Assembly: GCA_021234155.1 (NCBI GenBank)
Contig: JAJEKV010000057.1
Coordinates: forward strand, 2,389,821-2,453,820
DNA: 64,000 nucleotides
Reading direction: 5' to 3'
Source of the DNA: Isoetes taiwanensis
Lineage: Eukaryota > Streptophyta > Lycopodiopsida > Isoetales > Isoetaceae
Part shown: positions 46,735-57,752 of the stretch, piece after piece
Layout: the number at the start of each line of letters is the position of its first letter
How positions within the stretch are numbered: position 1 is the first letter of the stretch
Program-made: the position numbers and the translations under genes
Notes under the pieces: generated by a model
What the model was told of the DNA's origin: nothing
Database searches by the model: none
The model's input: only the letters and a program-made list of their open reading frames with translations

Positions 46735-47279
46735 TGTGAGGACCTTTGGATCTAACAGGAGAATCCGGGGGACTATGTCACGCGGGATTTGCAAGAAAAG
46801 AACAAGAAGGAGAAAACAGAACAAGAGAGAACAGTGAGAGGAAAATGATAAGCTTCCTTGATATCAATGATGAACATACATGAGCTCTCGAAATCGAGAG
46901 AAGACTGAAGAGAGACAAGACTCAAAACTCATCTAGAACTCAAGTGCGAGCTCTAGTCCTATATATAGTACAATGGCCTTGGGCCCAATATAGACACTCT
47001 GACTGATCTCGGTGCCGACTCCTGGAAGGAGGCCTGATTTGCAGGAATGTGGGCGGTGCCTCTTGAAGTACTGGAATCATCTTGTGACCGACGCAGCGGT
47101 GGTGGCGGGCCGTCACTTGTCCCGCGGCGGCGTCTCTTGATAGCCTTTGGCTGCGTGGTGCGTGGTCTTCTGGCGAGCCTTTGATGGTGACAATTCGTGG
47201 CTGATTGAGGATCCTTGAGCTTGACACGGTTCTGTCAGATGCATGAATAGTCCCGTGCCGGGGAGGCACGGGACTAACA
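46735..47279 (-). repeat. 3' LTR of the nested gypsy
   Basis: 545 bp. Identical to the 5' LTR over about 335 bp (46739-47070: TATA box, R and U5 portion) but clearly different in the last 205 bp (U3). A TATATATAGG promoter box on the minus strand lies near 46965. Confidence 0.9.
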
Positions 47280-47672
47280 CTCCCCCACCAAACGACACTC
47301 GGTGTGAAGAAAAAGGAGGAAGGGTTTCTGATGGCGGGAAGCCATGGTTCGAAAGTGATCCTCACGGGGAGTGAGGACCGGGCACCATTATGGTAATCGC
47401 CAATGAGATCTGGCGTGTTTGAAGAGCCGTGGGTGTTGAGGCCAAGGGCGTGATCTCGCATCAATAAGAAAGCGAGATCGGACCATGTTTTCAAAGGGCG
47501 GCATGGGCGCCGGAAGAAATGTACCGACATTCCATGAGGAGGTCACGGAGGCCAAAGGCAATCGACACCGCATTCGGATTGCAAAAAAAATGGGGCGTTA
47601 CCCGATTTAAGGAAGCCGAGCAAAATGCATTTGAGAGCCGCACAAAAACACGCTTGAAGATGGTGAAAAGGA

Positions 47673-50264
47673 TCAGGTGAGGTGGTGGCATTCATAAAAA
47701 GGTGTCAAGACCATGAAGCGCATCCGCCGGCCGTTGCCAACCACGCTCATTAGCAATATAGATCCAATTCGTGGTGGTATCCAGAGTGGCACCTTCTTCC
47801 CAATTGGAGCGGCGAACAAAGCGTGGATCCCACCGGAGATCCGTCGAGATCTGAGGTGGTGTCCATCCGGCATGACCATATCCATGACCTTGGTCCAAAA
47901 GGGGAGACGCCAATCAGAAGTCAGGAACCTGGGGCGTGGAGGTACGTCCAGGGAAGCATAGGGAGAAGGAACCATGCCCGTGGGCGTGGGTTGCTGAGCA
48001 GTCTCCCTGAATTGACTGACAAGATCCGGATCAAGAGCTTGACACCAACGATCCCAAAGAGAAGCAGAGAGTTGAGAGTTGACAGGAGGGCTATCCCATC
48101 CCGTGGGGACCGTCTTGCTATCCAACAGAGCCCGTAATTGATTATAACCTGCAAGGTGCTGCATATAAATTTGTGCATAGGGAAGATCCTCAGGATGTCC
48201 CAGATACTTCCTTATTTGTTGCAGCACTTCCGCTTGCCAGAGAGGTAAATGATGCGCAAGCTCAGACATGTACTCTTGATGAAGAGCGTGTGTCTGAGCA
48301 TGATCAGCCAGGTAGGGGTTGTTATCCCCAAGCAACCAGTGAAGGGTGGGGTCACCCTGATAGGTCTGTGGTGGCCCATCCCGAAATCTCTCCTGTGTAT
48401 CACCCAGATAGAAATCATGAAAAATGTAAGCCATGGGCTGAACAACTCTGAAGGTGATGAAATCCGGATCTTCGCAGTGAATGAGATCAAAGACTAAAAG
48501 GGCACAGCAGACACCTTTGTCTTCAATAGAGAGTTCGGGCCAAATGCGAATAAAATCTGCAGTGCGCAGTGGAACATCCACGGGACCATCAGCCCCATGC
48601 CACTTCAGAAGAAAGAGGTGGCGGCGGGCAACCACATAATCCAGATAGCAGGAAGGTACTGGGAAATCAACAGGCAGGTGGCTAACGATGGTGATATAGC
48701 CGTCTAGTTTGGTCTGAGCCTCATCAGCAGACTGAATAGCTTGCTGTAACTGTTGTTCGAGGTCACGGATCCGGTTGTCCTTTTCGAGCAGCAGGCGTGA
48801 TTGGTCACGGACCCGTTTCTGAGAAGTATTGACCTGAGAGGAGGATTGCCCTGGAGTATTGAGACGAAGCACGGCAATCTCCGCGTCATCAAGAATCTTC
48901 TGTTTCTGCACCTCTGTAAGCTGATCTTGAAGAGAGGTGAGCTGAGAGGTTTGGGTAGAAAGTTGAGCCGTCAAGGAGGCAATTTGAGCGTCCCGCTCTG
49001 TAAGGTTTTGAACTTGAGTGCTGAAATTTCCACAAAGTTCAGAGTACAAGGCGTTGAGCTTGGCAATATCTGCATCCTTGGTATCCAGGAGAGCTGCTTT
49101 GGACTTGTTGTGTTCCAATAAAGTCTGAATTTCTGATTGGAGCTGAGCCTGTTGATCTGCAAGTTGGCTGACTTGATCCTGTGCACTTTTGAGATCTATG
49201 CGGGCCTGTAAGAGAGCCCCATGCTTTTCTTGAAGTTGGGCTTCCAAAGTTTGAACTTGGGCTGTTGCAGCTTGAAGGTCCCGGTGTACCGCATCAGAGG
49301 CCTCTAGTGCCTGTTGAACCCCATTCATAAGAGCGTCTTGGGATTCTTGTAACTTGAGAGTAGCAGCTTGAGCATCCTGCTGATACTGATACAATAACTG
49401 ACGAGGGTGTTGTGGTGGTGGAGCCGGCTGTTGCCTGGTTTGTGATGTCTGGGAAAGATGGTGTGAACTGGATGGTGTAGCGGAGGAGGAGACAGTGACA
49501 TGGGTGTGCTGATTTTGGACATGACCAGGGGAAGAAGGGCGTGAAGTGCCAGCACGGTTAGTCAGTGGAAGAGACCGCTGAGTGGAATTATGAGAATTTT
49601 GTGGTGTGGGAGGGAAGTAATGACGGATGAGGGCTTGAAGGTGGCCTCCCACAGAAACTTCAGAAATGGAGGTGGCACCCCGAAGGCGGTCCACTTCTTG
49701 GAGAAGACGATAGAACATCAATTGGGGCCAATCTATGTGGTGGTTGGAGTGTGTAGCAGTGATGACCATGTTATAGAAAGGCTTATTGATATGGGTGTTC
49801 TTGATAGAATACCCAAGGAACTTTCGCCACAGAAACTTAACAAAGGTTTCGTGAGGCTTGTCGATATTGGTCAGACGATGCACATTGGCATGATAAGAAG
49901 GAGCACCAAACTCTGTGACATCTAGATCCTGTATGGCAGACCATGATAAACAAGGGGCTTGCAAGGGAATATGAAATACCTCAGAAATCAAATGTTGAGT
50001 CAGCGAAATGGTGATGCCATCGACCACAGTGGTGTATCCATGCGGGCTGTTAACAATATTGGCGATGAACTGCTTCAGTTGGTCAGGATTTGGAGCCGGA
50101 AGTTCCATTTGAGAGAATTCGTAAAGCTTTTGTCGTTCAGCAACTTCTTTATTTGGGCCAACAAGGGCTTCACGGAAAGTGGGCGTCAAGAAGGATACAG
50201 ATGCAAAAAGAGCCTGATCTTTGGGAGCAGTAGCTTGAAGAGTGGAAAACTTTGGTGCAGCCAT
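47673..50264 (-). CDS. 863-residue coiled-coil ORF downstream of pol in the nested gypsy
   Basis: The longest intact frame in the window (MAAPKFSTLQATAPK...). Residues about 15-215 form a globular region (ISLTQHLISEVFHIP, FVKFLWRKFLGYSI) resembling the plant-transposon-protein domain found in Athila-type ORFs. A Ser/Pro/His-rich linker (220-290) follows, then a long coiled coil (about 290-530) full of Gln and Leu heptads. The C-terminal region (LPVDFPVPSCYLDYVV..., WPELSIEDKGVCCALLVFDL) ends near the LTR; its last ~100 residues may be out of the original frame. It occupies the env/extra-ORF position and has no signal peptide or membrane segment. Its integrity contrasts with the broken gag-pol. 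Confidence 0.75.
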   Translation of the reverse strand: MAAPKFSTLQATAPKDQALFASVSFLTPTFREALVGPNKEVAERQKLYEFSQMELPAPNPDQLKQFIANIVNSPHGYTTVVDGITISLTQHLISEVFHIPLQAPCLSWSAIQDLDVTEFGAPSYHANVHRLTNIDKPHETFVKFLWRKFLGYSIKNTHINKPFYNMVITATHSNHHIDWPQLMFYRLLQEVDRLRGATSISEVSVGGHLQALIRHYFPPTPQNSHNSTQRSLPLTNRAGTSRPSSPGHVQNQHTHVTVSSSATPSSSHHLSQTSQTRQQPAPPPQHPRQLLYQYQQDAQAATLKLQESQDALMNGVQQALEASDAVHRDLQAATAQVQTLEAQLQEKHGALLQARIDLKSAQDQVSQLADQQAQLQSEIQTLLEHNKSKAALLDTKDADIAKLNALYSELCGNFSTQVQNLTERDAQIASLTAQLSTQTSQLTSLQDQLTEVQKQKILDDAEIAVLRLNTPGQSSSQVNTSQKRVRDQSRLLLEKDNRIRDLEQQLQQAIQSADEAQTKLDGYITIVSHLPVDFPVPSCYLDYVVARRHLFLLKWHGADGPVDVPLRTADFIRIWPELSIEDKGVCCALLVFDLIHCEDPDFITFRVVQPMAYIFHDFYLGDTQERFRDGPPQTYQGDPTLHWLLGDNNPYLADHAQTHALHQEYMSELAHHLPLWQAEVLQQIRKYLGHPEDLPYAQIYMQHLAGYNQLRALLDSKTVPTGWDSPPVNSQLSASLWDRWCQALDPDLVSQFRETAQQPTPTGMVPSPYASLDVPPRPRFLTSDWRLPFWTKVMDMVMPDGHHLRSRRISGGIHALFAAPIGKKVPLWIPPRIGSILLMSVVGNGRRMRFMVLTPFYECHHLT

Positions 50265-50802
50265 GGTAACGATTTTTCAGAAACGAAGAGTGTTTCAAAG
50301 GCGGAGGACGAAAGCCAAGTGCGGAGGACGAAGACGCAGAGGAACGAAAAGGTTTTAGGGCGCGCAAAGGTGGGCGAAGGGGCATGATAAGGGCGAAGCT
50401 GCAACCGTTGATGGTGCCAGGTGTCGAAAGATGCCAAGGAGGCGAGTTGAGAGGCAAAAATTTGGCTAAGTCCCCGAAAAACGTAAGGGAGAAACAATGA
50501 ACGGTGAGGATGAGACGTGAGAGAAGGATCGGATGTGACAGGTGGCCAAAGGACATACATTAATGTCCGACGGGCGTGAAAAGAAGAATTGGCATTCAAT
50601 GCTGGCAACTCGAAGTGGGATATCATTAAAAGGAATGTGTCAGAAGGTACTATGGCTAGATATGCGGCGGGAGAAAAGATTCTCATTTTAGAAACAGCCT
50701 TGCATTGCAAACACGTTGGCAATTTGTGTGATTGGTCCACGTCGACAAGGAGTTCCTCATTTGGCTATATAAGACGAACCGGGAGTGAAGCGCAGGCATC
50801 CG

Positions 50803-51069
50803 ATGGCGCTCAGTATGGCTGCGGCTGGTTTGAACGAGGACTGCACTATGCCCACAAACTGTCAGGAGTGGCTGACCTGCAAGATGAATTGCCTGGATCT
50901 CTGGCGCAGCCACAACCGTGGCATTCGAATGGACGGCTGGTGTGCCGGGATGGCTGAACATCCCGATCCGAAGACCAACGCGATGGAGGTGGTGCTGCAC
51001 CTTCGCTGGGACCCGGAGCAGAACCTCTACCACCTCCTGCGCATCACTTCTGCTCCGAACCCGGAGTAG
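50803..51069 (+). CDS. Antisense 88-residue Cys-rich ORF in the nested gypsy
   Basis: It lies between integrase and the 863-residue ORF, on the strand opposite to both. The start ATG (50803) is 39 bp downstream of a CTATATAAG box (50764-50772). The protein is Met/Cys/Trp-rich (CTMPTNCQEWLTCKMNC, RMDGWCAGM) and ends SAPNPE stop. Antisense ORFs at this position are known for some Tat-lineage elements; sequence kinship is not shown. Codon use is GC-rich and clean, unlike the neighbouring pol. Confidence 0.55.
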   Translation: MALSMAAAGLNEDCTMPTNCQEWLTCKMNCLDLWRSHNRGIRMDGWCAGMAEHPDPKTNAMEVVLHLRWDPEQNLYHLLRITSAPNPE

Positions 51070-51353
51070 AGGGTTTTTCTTCTTAGGACGTAGTAGATAG
51101 GGCTCTGAGCCCGTTTTTGTATATAGGGCAGTGCCCATAGCGGAAATAGCTGGGCAGTGCCCACATTTTGTAACAAAAATATCCACTATAATATAATATG
51201 CCGCCTTTCTAGTCACTTTCTGTGGTGTTTTTGCTTGAAGCGTATCCATTTTGTTGATTGTCGTTTTACGTTTGATGAAATGTTTTGAGGCGAAAACCAT
51301 TAACCAATGTTGGTAATGGAGTGCCATCTAACTCTGCCCGGTTGGAAAACGCT

Positions 51354-52512
51354 TTAGTCCGACCACTTGAACAATTTGATAAGGGCCAAGCCAGCGAAAC
51401 TTGAGTTTACAGGAAAATTTTTGTACACGGAATCATAAAGAAGAACCAAATCGCCTTCTTTGAATGTTTTGGTCTTGAGGCGTTTGTCATGGAAAGATTT
51501 TTGCAATGTTGTCCATGAAGAACACGAATATAAGCATCCTTGAAGTTCATCCAACTGTTTCTAATTGATAGACCCGTTCTTTGAGTGCGGCGGTGGATTA
51601 TGAGCGTGCCATTGAAAAGCGAGTGTGGGAAGGATGTATTCAAACGGCATGAGAGCTTCTTGACCATAAACCAACTTGAAAGGAGTGTGACCCGTAGCTA
51701 TTTTGAAACAAGTGTTGTAAGCCCAAAGAACCGTAGGGAAGCTTGTGTTGCCGGTCGGTCTTGCGGCGTCACAAATTTTCTTGAGAATTGTGACGAGTCT
51801 TGTTGGTGCTACGCCAAACCATTGCCTTGAGGATAGTAAGGTGTGCTCTTGTGATGATGTATCGGGGAGATAATCCGTCGGCTCCTTGATGGTATGATTG
51901 ATAAAGTGGACACCCGATCACCGACCAGCTCAGGTGGGGCAGCCGAATCGGCGTGATGATTTGTTGATAGATAACCTTGGGCGTGCTTGCCGCGGTGTTG
52001 TGCGGAAGTGCGCATAAGCTTCCGCCCATTTGGTAAGCGTAGTCGGTGAGAACGAGAATGTGGCGGCACGCGGGTGTGTGCAGCGGGAGGATCGATGGGT
52101 CCCACAAAATCCATTCCCCATTTCTTTGAAGGGAAGTGGGCGTGGCAACCGGCGTCAAAGGGAAGAGCGTCACGGGCCGTGGGGCGTCCCACCCGGCCCG
52201 GCAAAAGCGTCACCGCGTCTTGGCGTGGGCGTGAGCATCTTTGAAGCGTGGGCCAATAATACCCGGCGAGAAGGATTTTTCGCAATGCGTGGTGTCACCA
52301 TGAAAATGACCACCACCTAGCCCTTGATGAGCTTCTCGAACAATATCACGGAACTTCATGAGGGAGAACACGGCGTCGAAGGATGGTGTCGTTACCCTTT
52401 TTGTAAGATGTCCGCAACCATGGTGTAGTCCACCGGACCTGTGCGGGAAAATTGATGGCGGCAGGATTGTCGCTTGGTAGGAAGAGCGTCTCGTCTTACG
52501 GTGGAAGAGCAC
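51354..52512 (-). pseudogene. Nested gypsy integrase, broken
   Basis: Motifs appear in several frames: an HHCC-zinc region (EAHQGLGGGHFHGDTTHCEK), GYYWPTL, KKWGMDFVGPIDP (first catalytic Asp region) and STPYYPQGNGLA (second Asp/Glu region). Frame changes between them rule out active enzyme. Confidence 0.8.
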
Positions 52513-52593
52513 TGTGAGGAGAATGCTTGCTGAAAATCATGGAACCAATGTGGTGTTGCCGTGACTAAAAAAAGCTGAGCATCGGGAAAGGCG

Positions 52594-52973
52594 TCACGAG
52601 ACTCCGGTTGAGGGATCATCTGTGTGGATGCGTGCAAAGATAATCCGGGACGACATGAGATTTGCGGCCTTATGAACAATTTCAAAAGGAGCAAATTCTT
52701 GGAGAAGAAGGACCCAACGAAAGCAATGCGGCCCGTGGGCGTGGACTTGTTGATCAAATAAAGGAGTGCTTGGTGGTCCACAAAGAACTTGATTTGACTG
52801 CTTAAAAGATAGTGGCGGGCGTTGGACACAAAAAATGAGACCCAAAGCTTCACGTTACGTGGCGAGAATAGTTTTTCAGCGAAATTGAGTTTTTCTTGGC
52901 GTAGCGATTTGGTTTGTCGGTTGCGCATCATATTCTTGAGAAAAAACGGCTCAATAGCAAGCGCCAGAGACAT
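52594..52973 (-). pseudogene. Nested gypsy RNase H, broken
   Basis: FFVDHQALLYLINKSTPTGRIA is the usual Tat/gypsy RNase H segment (TDHxALxYLxxK). SRIIFARIHTDDPSTGVSDA is the linker towards integrase. Frame changes occur within. Confidence 0.7.
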
Positions 52974-53088
52974 CTACATGAACATGAAAGGGCTTGTCCC
53001 ATTGAGGAGGAACAAGAACGTGTGCTGAGTAAGTAAAAGCTTCATTTGTTGGAAGCAAACATCCGCTGGGAATTCCAAGCCCGGTGGA

Positions 53089-54300
53089 TTAAATCACCGT
53101 GAGTTTATGAATGGGATCAGCAATGGCTGCTAGTCCAGGTATGAAGGTGGAGTAATAATTGACCTTACCGGAAAGAGCGTGTCTCCTTGATATTGGCTGG
53201 TGCTTGAGCCTTGAGCACTGGCCCGATTTTGGCGGGGATCGTGGTGATACCCCGCTGCGACAACATGGCCCTAACGGAACACGGAGGTGGCTAAAAGGTG
53301 CATTTCTCGGGATTGAGACTAATGCGGACTCATCACATTTACGGAAGGCGAGTTCCAATTTATCCAAATGGTCACCATGGGCTGTGTAAGGCGAGAAGTC
53401 ATCTTGAAAAATTTGTAAGAAGGGATTTTCCTTCATGAAATCATGAAAAGCGAGAGCATGATCGTTGAAGCGTTGATGGAGAGTTTGATAATCCAAAAGG
53501 AACCACCTTGTAGGCAAAAAGTCCCCACGGTGTGGTGAAGGTAGTCTTGAGTTGATCAGATTCTTTGATTGAGATCGATTGTAGCGAAAAAACCCATCCA
53601 TGAAAGAGTACATCTCATGTCCGCAACCTCTTCGGAACACAGTGCGTGAAGGGAAGTGGAAAATGATCACGCTCGTGGCTTTGATTGAGTTTTCGGTAGT
53701 CCCGCAAAAGCGGATCTTACCATTGTGTTTGAGGGCAATGACAATGGGGCTCACCCACTCGGAATGTTTGACCTCATAGATCAAAACTGCGGCAAGGAGT
53801 TTGTCAATTTCCGCCTTGGCGATCCGGTAATTGGGGTTGGCCGTCATCGCATCGTTGCTAGACTGGGCGTGCATCAGATTTGGTAGGAATGGTGAGTTCC
53901 CCCAAGGTTTTGTTAATCCCCGAAGATCTCTGTAGCTCCAGGCAAAAATGTGTTTGAACTTTTTGAAGAGCTTGACAGCCTTGTTACGATAGGGTGTTGG
54001 AAGATTGGCAGCAAGTCGGACAGGCTGATTGTTGCCAACGTCCACGATCTCAACTTCAGGAGTCTGAATATGGGGGATAACTTCCGTATCCTGGACAATA
54101 TGAGCAGGAGGTTGAAGCATAACAGGATGCGTGGCACTCTGCGTGGTGAAAAAGAGAGGTTGCTGAGGTTCCTCAAGCAGTGGTTGCTTCATGACAGCGT
54201 GTACATCGACAGGAGCTGCATGAGGTTCAGCGTCTGAAAAGTGATCAACACGTTGGATTCGATTGCAAGGAGCCAGGTAAGGGTCAAGCAACGCAGCCAC
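53089..54300 (-). pseudogene. Nested gypsy reverse transcriptase, partly open but altered
   Basis: A 403-codon frame keeps FKHIFAWSYRDLRGL, NYRIAKAEIDKLL, EWVSPIVIALKHNGKIRFC and GHEMYSFMDGFFRYN. The catalytic aspartate box expected after FHDFMKENPFLQIF reads FQDDFSPY, and sequence between motifs is out of frame in places. The family is that of Tat/Athila RTs. Confidence 0.8.
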
Positions 54301-54567
54301 GGCTGGTCACGATCAAGAGTCATTTCTCCCCAAGGATCGGCATACCGGGGTAGGATGACGGGCGATTCGCTTGGTGGAGCCCTGAACTTGATAAATATTA
54401 CGGGCGTCTTGAATCGGTGTGGAGAGAGAGGGTTCGGCATTTTCGGCGGAAATGATTTTTGCTGTTTCAAGTCCATGGTGACTAACCGATCCCGTGGCCC
54501 GGTAATGGATGCTCTTGGCTGGCGGAGAAAAGGTGCGCCGACCAACATTTCATAATCACACGGATCT

Positions 54568-54900
54568 TCAGGCCTTCCAAACACCAAATTCAAGGGGAAT
54601 CACGAGATCACCAATGTTGATGTGAAGAAGAGGCGTGATGCCTTGAGGTCTCGTGATATGGCCATTGGCCAATTTGATGTCGTATGGGGCACGATAGAGT
54701 TGTTTGATGCCCATTTGTTTGCGGAGTTTATCCGTGATGAGATTGACCGCGCTACCTCCGTCAATTTGAACATGATTGACTTGTTGATTGCCCACCGTGG
54801 CATGTACCGTGGGAGTAGAGGTAGCAACAGCCCCAACCATAACAGTTGGGAGTGGTAACTGGTCCTTGAGGGCAGGACAGAGTTTCAAAATTGTGGCCAA
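54568..54900 (-). pseudogene. Nested gypsy aspartic protease region
   Basis: HVQIDGGSAVNLITDKLRKQ contains the D-G-G-S active-site loop typical of Tat/Athila proteases (DTG/DSG elsewhere). The local frame is open for 110 codons. Confidence 0.75.
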
Positions 54901-55511
54901 GCTTAAAGGAATTTTGATTTTTGCGAGCTCCTCTTAGAGTTCCAGAGGCACATGAGAAAAAGGATCAGCGGGATCCACAGGTCTTTGGAGTCGCGTGTGG
55001 TAACGAAGCGGCAACTTCTTTGAGTAGGTCAACCTCCGCAGGCGATATTGGGATATGTCCGAGGCGTGGAGGTTGAGGCGTGGAAGGTGCGTCTTGTCTT
55101 TGTTGAGCTCTCGTGGTGGCATGGACATTAGCCAAGCGTCGGCCTTGACGCCAGCTTTTGCATGAGGTTCAAAATGCTCTGGCGAACTTTAGGCATGACA
55201 TGCGGCATGAGTTTCTCAAGTCGGGTGCAAAATGGACCTTTTGTCTTACGCATGAGGAATTGCGTCACCGCAAAGGCAAGGGTTGCGTGCCATTAGGAAT
55301 AATGGTTAAGGGGCGTGGGCATACAGTGCGGCGTGAAACCAAACCAACCCAATTTGATGGCCGGATTTGGAGGATTAAGAGCACGAAAAATTTCTTCACG
55401 TGCTTATTGATCTAGCTGAGGTTGATTTTGCGGGAGCTGGTTGATAAGCGTGATTTGCCGAGGCACGCGAGGTGGCTTCAGAAGAACGGGGCCAGCGGGC
55501 CTTGTTTGCCA

Positions 55512-57076
55512 TTAGCAATCGAGTTGGTAAGCCGTGAGGCTTAACGGAGGTGGTCTGATTGGTGCGTGAAGCTGCACCTGAACTTGTGGGAGTTGAGGAC
55601 ACGCCCGTGGTGGTATGACCCCATTCTTGTGATGATAACACCGAAGCCAAGGATCAAAAGGAGGGCGTGTGTTGGGTCCCCGTTGTTGCTCCATTCTGAT
55701 AGAGTTGATTGGGTTGCGCTGCGGTGGTGGCTGCCGATATGGCGATTGGTGCTGAGGTGTTATCCGCACTTGATAAACCATCTTGTTGCGGAAAGGTGTA
55801 GGATGAGTGCGAGTGCATTCTTCCGTGGCATGATTGCACATGTTGCATCGTTTACAATGAGGCGGGCCATTGGTGGAGTTGCACTCATTCGCCAAGTGGC
55901 CTTGATATTTGCGGATATGGCACCGGATCATTGCTGGCTATGATTGGCGTGTTGAGGTTGAACGCAAATGTCACGGGGAACCATGGCCGGGTGGAATGAA
56001 AGGGAGCTCCCTGAAGAGCCACGCCACGAGAGGAAACATTGGTCGAAAAGTGATTGACAAGATCGATAGCTTTGTTCCAAAGTCTTGGTATGAGTATTGA
56101 TCATGAGTCTAATAGTTTGGAGGAAGTCCTTGGAGAAAACGGACCAAGATCGGCTCTGTGTGGGGTACTCCTTGAGTTCTTTGGCGAATGTGAAGGCGGT
56201 TACGCAAAATCCCGAGGCGGAACTCCGTGGGCTCTTGTTGAAGGTCATTGAGTTGCTTGAGATGAAGTTGATCATCATCCGTGGTCCCATAGTGAGAAAG
56301 AAAAGCAGTTTTCATTTCAGACCAATCTTGTTTCCAGTGGCTTTTGTTGGACATGAGCCATTGATGAGGGGAGCCCCGCAATGTGGTGGAAAAGATGTGG
56401 AATTTCAGTTGAGGTTGCGCATGACCATTGGGACAGCGAGCCTCAAATTCTTCCATGTGGGCTGAGCACTTTGGTCTAAAGGTTTGCCTTTCGTGTTGCC
56501 AAAGGTGGGATAAGTCAGCTTAAGGGTCCGAAAGGTAGAGGTAAAAGTCTTTGGGCTGGACAGAACATGATAGTGAGGATATTGAGGTGGAGTTGGAGGG
56601 GTATGGTCTTTGGAAAGACCCGGCCGAAGGGGTGGCCGAGGTGGGGGTACAGGGAGGTGCCCGATCATTGGATTTGAGGTCCGTGGAGATTGTAAACGGG
56701 GAAGAGCGGTGGGAAAGGTAGGGAAGGGAAATTCCCCGGGAGGAACAAAGAGACATGTGGATATCCCCGGCCCACCCGTAGGGAGATGATGGTGGTGGAA
56801 GGAGAGAGGGTATGGCCGGAAGAGTGATGGATGAAGGCATGTTCGGGGTATGAAAGTAAGGTTGAGCAGGTGGGGCCGGATAGGGCTCCCCCGATAGTGA
56901 TGAGGAGACCGAGGTCGTGGAGCAATGTTTGCACGCTGGAGGTGGAGAAGTTGGACGAGACATGACACGAGGGGTGGGTGGCGCCGACTGAGCCCTAGAC
57001 CTAATGTGGCCTCCCTCAATGTCATAAGCAGATCCATACATGTCACGAACAGTTTCCCGTCGATGATGGCGCCCAA
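55512..57076 (-). pseudogene. Nested gypsy gag with two zinc knuckles, broken
   Basis: A Pro/Ser-rich N-terminus (57041-56520) comes first. The retrotransposon gag core (56456-56109: LKFHIFSTTLRGSPHQWLM, EPILVRFLQGLPPNY) follows, then knuckles CHIRKYQGHLANEC and CNMCNHATEEC (55931-55800). Frames change at least twice. Confidence 0.78.
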
Positions 57077-57213
57077 TCGAGCGCCTCCGGGAAAGAAGTT
57101 CTTCCGGGCGTGAAATTGCGACGCATTACATGGCGACGTAAGAAAGGAAAAACGAATCAGACCGCGGGGCGGCGTTGTTTGGGGTCAGGTTCGAACTCTC
57201 GCAAACGACCCTC

Positions 57214-57752
57214 TGGAGGACCTTTGGATCTAACAGGAGAATCCGGGGGACTATGTCACGCGGGATTTGCAAGAAAAGAACAAGAAGGAGAAAACAGAAC
57301 AAGAGAGAACAGTGAGAGGAAAATGATAAGCTTCCTTGATATCAATGATGAACATACATGAGCTCTCGAAATCGAGAGAAGACTGAAGAGAGACAAGACT
57401 CAAAACTCATCTAGAACTCAAGTGCGAGCTCTAGTCCTATATATAGTACAATGGCCTTGGGCCCAATATAGACACTCTGACTGATCTCGGTGCCGACTCC
57501 TGGAAGGAGGCCTGATTTGCAGGAATGTGGGCGGTGCCTCTTGAAGTACCTGGAATCATGCTGACGCTGACGCAGGCGGTGACGGGCCGTCACTTGTCTG
57601 AGCGGCGTCTCTTGATAGCCTTTGACTGCGTGGTCTGCGTGGTCTTCTGCTGAGCCTTTGATGGCTGACCCGTGGCTGATTGAGGATCCTTGAGCTTGAC
57701 CTGGTCTGTCGTATGCATGAATAGTCCTGTACCAGGAGGCACAGGACTAACA
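57214..57752 (-). repeat. 5' LTR of the nested gypsy
   Basis: 539 bp; see the 3' LTR for comparison. The sequence just inside it (57172-57213: GTTTGGGGTCAGGTTCGAAC...) should contain the primer-binding site. It is not the initiator-Met type used by the family A element, and the tRNA cannot be named from it. Confidence 0.9.

Larger units (their letters stand above)
46694..57752 (-). mobile_element. Complete Tat/Athila-like Ty3/gypsy element nested in ORF2
   Basis: Two LTRs (46735-47279 and 57214-57752) with TGTTAG...CTCACA ends on the minus strand enclose gag, zinc knuckles, protease, RT, RNase H and integrase in that order. An extra coding region then lies before the 3' LTR, with a purine-rich tract (GGTGGGGGAG) next to it. 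CTTTTT at 46688-46693 and 57753-57758 is the target duplication. RT motif GHEMYSFMDGF and protease QIDGGSAVNLI point to the Tat/Athila branch (non-chromoviral). An unusual 41-bp copy of the primer-site region (46694-46734) remains outside the 3' LTR. Confidence 0.88.

Noticed and set aside
49590-50387. Plus-strand ORFs opposite the 863-codon ORF
   Set aside because: They are mirror frames of a well-supported minus-strand protein and show no motif.
57172-57213. A tRNA gene (GGTTCGAAC looks like a T-loop)
   Set aside because: No D-arm, anticodon arm or pairing T-stem can be drawn; its place directly inside the LTR points to the primer-site region.
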